A DNA stretch of 64,000 nt, from positions 1 through 64,000 of the forward strand of contig CAYUVH010000021.1 in assembly GCA_964448135.1 (NCBI GenBank). The letters run 5' to 3'. A program made the translations under genes and the position numbers. This document shows, piece by piece, positions 61,801 through 64,000 of this stretch. The DNA comes from CAYUVH01 sp964448135 (lineage in GTDB: Bacteria; Verrucomicrobiota; Verrucomicrobiia; Limisphaerales; UBA8199). The notes beneath the pieces were generated by a model that did not search any database, was not told the DNA's origin, and worked only from the letters and a program-made list of their open reading frames with translations. Each line of letters starts with the position of its first letter. Position 1 is the stretch's first letter.

Positions 61801-62146
61801 CTGGATCGACCTTGATCGGTTGCTCACAGCCTTCGGCCTTTCGCGCGAGAATCTGAAGGACGAAGCGGCGGTGGCGGAAGCGATTCGCCGGATGGCCGCG
61901 CGGATGCCGACTTACATCACTCTCAAGGACGTGAAGAAGCGGTGGGGTCACGGGCAGGAAGACGTGTTTCCGGTCACGCAATACGAAAAGCTTTGGGTGG
62001 ACATGACGGCGCTGCCGGAAATCGAATGCCGCTATATTGCGGTCCCGCGCTTCCGCGGCCAACAACTCAAGGACCAGGCCCAACTGGATGGCTGGCTGCG
62101 CGACGGCTCGGCGGCTTACGTCGAAAAACTCTGCGAGTGGATATAA
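58811..62146 (+). CDS. GHMP-kinase-like / UDP-sugar-pyrophosphorylase-like fusion protein
   Basis: 1111 residues. 1-270: helical and beta region with QWMFRMGHPAAHPLRIRPEL and VRMDLTHCGWSDIFFLGMDY. 280-560: GHMP-kinase features in order: LVSSVNDIPKGSRLAVSTTL (phosphate loop, PKGSxLxxST), GGWQDSGGVWPGIKLIEG (as in L-fucokinase-type GHMP kinases) and MLGGMSGGGMGFIF (C-terminal glycine motif). 735-1111: UGPase-like part with VVTLAAGSGSRWTQGAGVVK, LLLHNIDTLGATVDPALLGA and SYYNSNTCWIDLDRLL. Probably phosphorylates a sugar and activates it to a sugar nucleotide. Kinase-first order is the reverse of Bacteroides FKP. Sugar unknown. Confidence 0.65.
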   Translation: MADLLRLITSTDPALRNQPLEAACAGMSAAELLAECVRLDAFRRQSENLYERVRALFFLYAIHRFYLPPILESAAGTGAPRIPFSGYEHLLRRRFEEAIDHFLGVQQSAGPGPALSSALATAYHRLAFQTLADQVRRSVRSVPGNQWMFRMGHPAAHPLRIRPELLQTSGEDGGYPILRESTPVRMDLTHCGWSDIFFLGMDYPEAAKVLNISVDLGVHGRDAAPRPPVQACFRVIEAPVLRLVSVDLGASADITSLAEVFDFARDYLGLLKAAVIAAGLIPPGIEGSGHSLAELLARMVGPGRGIELVSSVNDIPKGSRLAVSTTLLAGLVSVCMRATGQATSLTGPLQENERRIVLARALLGEWLGGSGGGWQDSGGVWPGIKLIEGVPAGEGDAESGISRGRLLPKHRILSADEASEQTRRRLQESLVLVHGGMAQNVGPILEMVTEKYLLRCGPEWQARQSMLAILEDILSALRTGDVKKIGAATTHNFREPIQTIIPWASNYFTETLIKRVKAEFGKDFWGFWMLGGMSGGGMGFIFAPEKKALAQQRLQEIMSTAKAELQRALSFAMEPVVYDFAINERGTHAELLTDARALMPSSYYTLLLPGLLRQERHSLSPLRRAELDKFGAACRARPELRDVVQTLFDAMLPRGKTESSAGDSLGALLKEYGFDELQHEQVRSDLKEGRIGLAQNRLPLSVTITDVKPGESPEFPEANTSAPESHQVGLEALRRGEVAVVTLAAGSGSRWTQGAGVVKALHPFCRMTGKHRTFIETHLAKSRRTSRDAGAMLPHIFTTSYHTHAAISEFLAREKQYGYPGALFLSPGRSVGLRLIPTVRDLRFMWEEMAQQLLDEQQQKVRDSLRHALIGWARSAGEAADYTDNLPLQCLHPVGHWYEIPNLFRNGVLRRLLTERPQLKYLLLHNIDTLGATVDPALLGAHIQSSATLTFEVITRQIEDRGGGLARVDGRIRLVEGLALPREETEFALSYYNSNTCWIDLDRLLTAFGLSRENLKDEAAVAEAIRRMAARMPTYITLKDVKKRWGHGQEDVFPVTQYEKLWVDMTALPEIECRYIAVPRFRGQQLKDQAQLDGWLRDGSAAYVEKLCEWI

Positions 62147-62147
62147 T

Positions 62148-62219
62148 GGAGCGCCCGTCTCTGAACCTCCGAGCTGCCGCACAACTTACTAAACGCGCCC
62201 GTTCAGAGACGGGCGCTCC
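62148..62219. terminator. Long inverted repeat between convergent genes
   Basis: GGAGCGCCCGTCTCTGAAC (62148-62166) and its exact inverse GTTCAGAGACGGGCGCTCC (62201-62219), 34-nt loop. It fills the gap between two convergent stops, starting one base after one and ending one base before the other. A bidirectional terminator or a dispersed palindromic repeat used as one; there is no clear T-run on either side. Confidence 0.65.
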
Positions 62220-64000
62220 TCACGGCATCGTCACGCGAAAGAACCTTCGCTGCGCCAGCGGCTGATTCGTGACCGAAAGCGTGGACCCGCTCGCCAGAAT
62301 ATCCGGCGAGATCGTCTGCCAGACGGCATCGGTCACATTGGTCTTGTATTGGACGCGATAAGTGGTTCCCGCGACCGAACTCCAAGTCAACACCGCCGCT
62401 CCATTGCTAACGCGCAATGATTGGATGGACGGAGAAACCGCATTGCTCACCACTTTGAATGACGCACTCTGCGCCCAGGGCGAATCGGCATAGCCAGATG
62501 CAAACTGTTGCACCCGCAAGAGGTAATTCGTCCCGGTCGTCGCTGGCACGGTCCAGAGATAATTTGTCGCTCCCAGCGCGGTGGTTCCGATGCTGGTCCA
62601 CGACTTCGATATCGCAATGTCGTCCACGTACCATCCCGTCGCACCAACGCTGGAATCACTGGCCACGCGGAACCGCACATAAATGCTTTTCCCCGCGTAA
62701 GCCGTCAGCGGGATGACGGTCTGAATGTAACTGGCGATGCCACCGGTAAAAGCCTGCCTCCCCGCAATCGCACTCCCGAAGCTGCTGGATATGGTGGCGT
62801 TGTAGCCGTTTTGTGTGCTCGCACTCCCGAGGTCGGTCCAGGTCGTTCCATTCGTGCTAACCTCGACCACGCCGCCGTCGTAGCCGCTTTCCATCGTGTA
62901 AATGTGCCAGAACGACAGCGTATCCCCGGCGGCGACGTTGATGAGCGGACTTCGCAAATACGAATCGCTGCTCGCAGCTGGATCCGGACCGAACCAACTG
63001 TGCGTCGCGCTGTGGCTTGCGGCCGTGGAAATCAGCCAGTTGGTGGTTCCGGCCCCGTGGCTGATCACCCAGCCATTGGTCCCATTTTCCACCGTTTCCA
63101 GAAAGGAGGCCGCGCCGGACGAGTATTCCAGGCGGGCGGCGACGTTCGTCGGTGCGCCCTGCCGGTTCCAACGCACGAGCGCTGTGGATCCCGCCGGCAA
63201 GGATTCGCCACCCGCGGGATAAAGCACCACCGGGGCAGGTAGCGGTGGGACGCTGATGATCTGCTGATTGACAAATCTTTGCAGAAACACGCTCGCGTAC
63301 GGCTGGCCCGGGAAAAGTTGGTTCGCCGCATTCACGGTGCCCAGCGCCAGGTCCCGCATCTTGGGACTGCTCCCCACGCCGAAGAACCCCTCCAGCACAA
63401 CCTTGTCGATGTTTGTCCGCGGATATCCCATCGCCCGCAAATCCTGGAACGCCTGGAAAATCGGCGCGCTCCAAAGTTGGTCTGAGTAATTCGCTGTCCC
63501 GGAGATGGTTTCGTGCGCAGCGTAAGTGTGGTTGGAATCGTACGTCAGGTTCGTCATGTTCAACCAGCGGCCAGCCCAGGAATCAGCGCTGTGCCCATCC
63601 CAGCTGAAGGCCCACTCCGGATGGAAGGTCAGGCCGTTCGTCGTCGTGGAGCTATACGAGCCACCCCAATAGTCGCCGAATCCTTCACCGATGGCGCCGG
63701 TATCCCCGCCGCCCCAGGAAGGAACGATGCTTTGCGTAATGGCGTGACCATACTCATGCAGGATGACATCCGCGTCCTCGTTGTCATCCACGCCGCCGTG
63801 GCCGAAGGCGAGGCGGTTCGACCCCGGAATATAGTGCGAGTTATCATCGCCCTGCAGCCCGTCGGTGTCGGTGAGAATCGGGCCATATTGAATACCCGTC
63901 GCTCCGCTGTAACCGAGCGACTGGAGATAACGCTGACTCTGGTCGATGTGGAAATACGTCATCGTGTCGTTGAACGCATTCGTCCCTCGCGCGAAATTCC
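62220..64000 (-). CDS. Secreted M36-like (fungalysin-type) metallopeptidase, N-terminus beyond window
   Basis: Open to the right edge, reading NFARGTNAFNDTMTYFHIDQ at the cut; at least 592 residues. Zinc site VILHEYGHAITQS (HExxH) with GAIGEGFGDYWGG supplying the third ligand Glu, as in M36/M4 gluzincins. SGTANYSDQLWSAPIFQAFQ and NIDKVVLEGFF continue the helical half. Then a beta-domain with WVISHGAGTTNWLIS and SYLRSPLINVAAGDTLSFWH (MAM/LamG-like), and a C-terminal module VLTWSSVAGTTYRVQY to FFRVTMP. An extracellular protease with targeting or binding modules. Confidence 0.82.
   Translation of the reverse strand, partial: NFARGTNAFNDTMTYFHIDQSQRYLQSLGYSGATGIQYGPILTDTDGLQGDDNSHYIPGSNRLAFGHGGVDDNEDADVILHEYGHAITQSIVPSWGGGDTGAIGEGFGDYWGGSYSSTTTNGLTFHPEWAFSWDGHSADSWAGRWLNMTNLTYDSNHTYAAHETISGTANYSDQLWSAPIFQAFQDLRAMGYPRTNIDKVVLEGFFGVGSSPKMRDLALGTVNAANQLFPGQPYASVFLQRFVNQQIISVPPLPAPVVLYPAGGESLPAGSTALVRWNRQGAPTNVAARLEYSSGAASFLETVENGTNGWVISHGAGTTNWLISTAASHSATHSWFGPDPAASSDSYLRSPLINVAAGDTLSFWHIYTMESGYDGGVVEVSTNGTTWTDLGSASTQNGYNATISSSFGSAIAGRQAFTGGIASYIQTVIPLTAYAGKSIYVRFRVASDSSVGATGWYVDDIAISKSWTSIGTTALGATNYLWTVPATTGTNYLLRVQQFASGYADSPWAQSASFKVVSNAVSPSIQSLRVSNGAAVLTWSSVAGTTYRVQYKTNVTDAVWQTISPDILASGSTLSVTNQPLAQRRFFRVTMP

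Overview
The window looks like a chromosomal piece of a Verrucomicrobiota bacterium, probably from a Limisphaerales/Pedosphaera-like lineage. This is inferred from gene content: a Planctomycetes-Verrucomicrobia-type (PVM) microcompartment locus, a DUF1549/DUF1553-DUF1501-PPC operon, giant secreted proteins with autotransporter-associated beta-strand repeats, an NPCBM glycosidase, many Tat and lipoprotein signals, and few strong Shine-Dalgarno sites. No rRNA, tRNA or CRISPR was recognised. Both ends cut genes: an IS630-type transposase on the left and an M36-like metallopeptidase on the right.

Layout. 0-3 kb: transposase fragment, a GNAT acetyltransferase lacking its C-terminus, and a LysR regulator divergent from a peroxiredoxin/DoxX-like pair. 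3-10.3 kb: secreted or membrane proteins (a thioredoxin-fold protein without CxxC, a metallo-beta-lactamase/Ig/beta-strand fusion, HupE-like, SGNH lipoprotein). 11-15.4 kb: cupin, carboxymuconolactone-decarboxylase-like, SDR, enolase-superfamily and chorismatase/RidA-like genes. 15.6-21 kb: the DUF1549/DUF1501/PPC operon and a YgbA_NO protein. 21-27.8 kb: a minus-strand DapA-family/SDR/secreted-protein cluster divergent from a secreted sialidase. 27.8-33.6 kb: membrane phosphatase, NDH-2, and a GH25 lysozyme fused to beta-strand repeats.

34-45 kb is the centrepiece. A DeoR regulator faces a collinear operon: PduL, three BMC-H, acetate kinase, three BMC-P, acylating aldehyde dehydrogenase, class II aldolase, and a class I aldolase-like protein of unknown function. 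A lutABC lactate-oxidation operon converges on it. The genes fit one route: a 6-deoxy-ketose-1-phosphate is cleaved to DHAP and lactaldehyde; lactaldehyde goes via lactoyl-CoA and lactoyl-phosphate to lactate plus ATP; LutABC then oxidises lactate to pyruvate. No NADH-recycling alcohol dehydrogenase or deoxysugar kinase/isomerase is in the window.

45-54 kb: a ParDE pair, aroC, aroE with a prepilin peptidase, and the nitrogen operon glnK-amt-glnA. The glnA 3' end and its terminator are duplicated about 0.7 kb downstream. 54-64 kb: an NPCBM glycosidase, then a sugar nucleotidyltransferase followed by a 1111-residue GHMP-kinase/UGPase-like fusion, and the metallopeptidase. The least explained items are the aldolase-like BMC protein, the kinase-nucleotidyltransferase fusion, a C-terminal module shared by three unrelated secreted enzymes, and the duplicated glnA tail.
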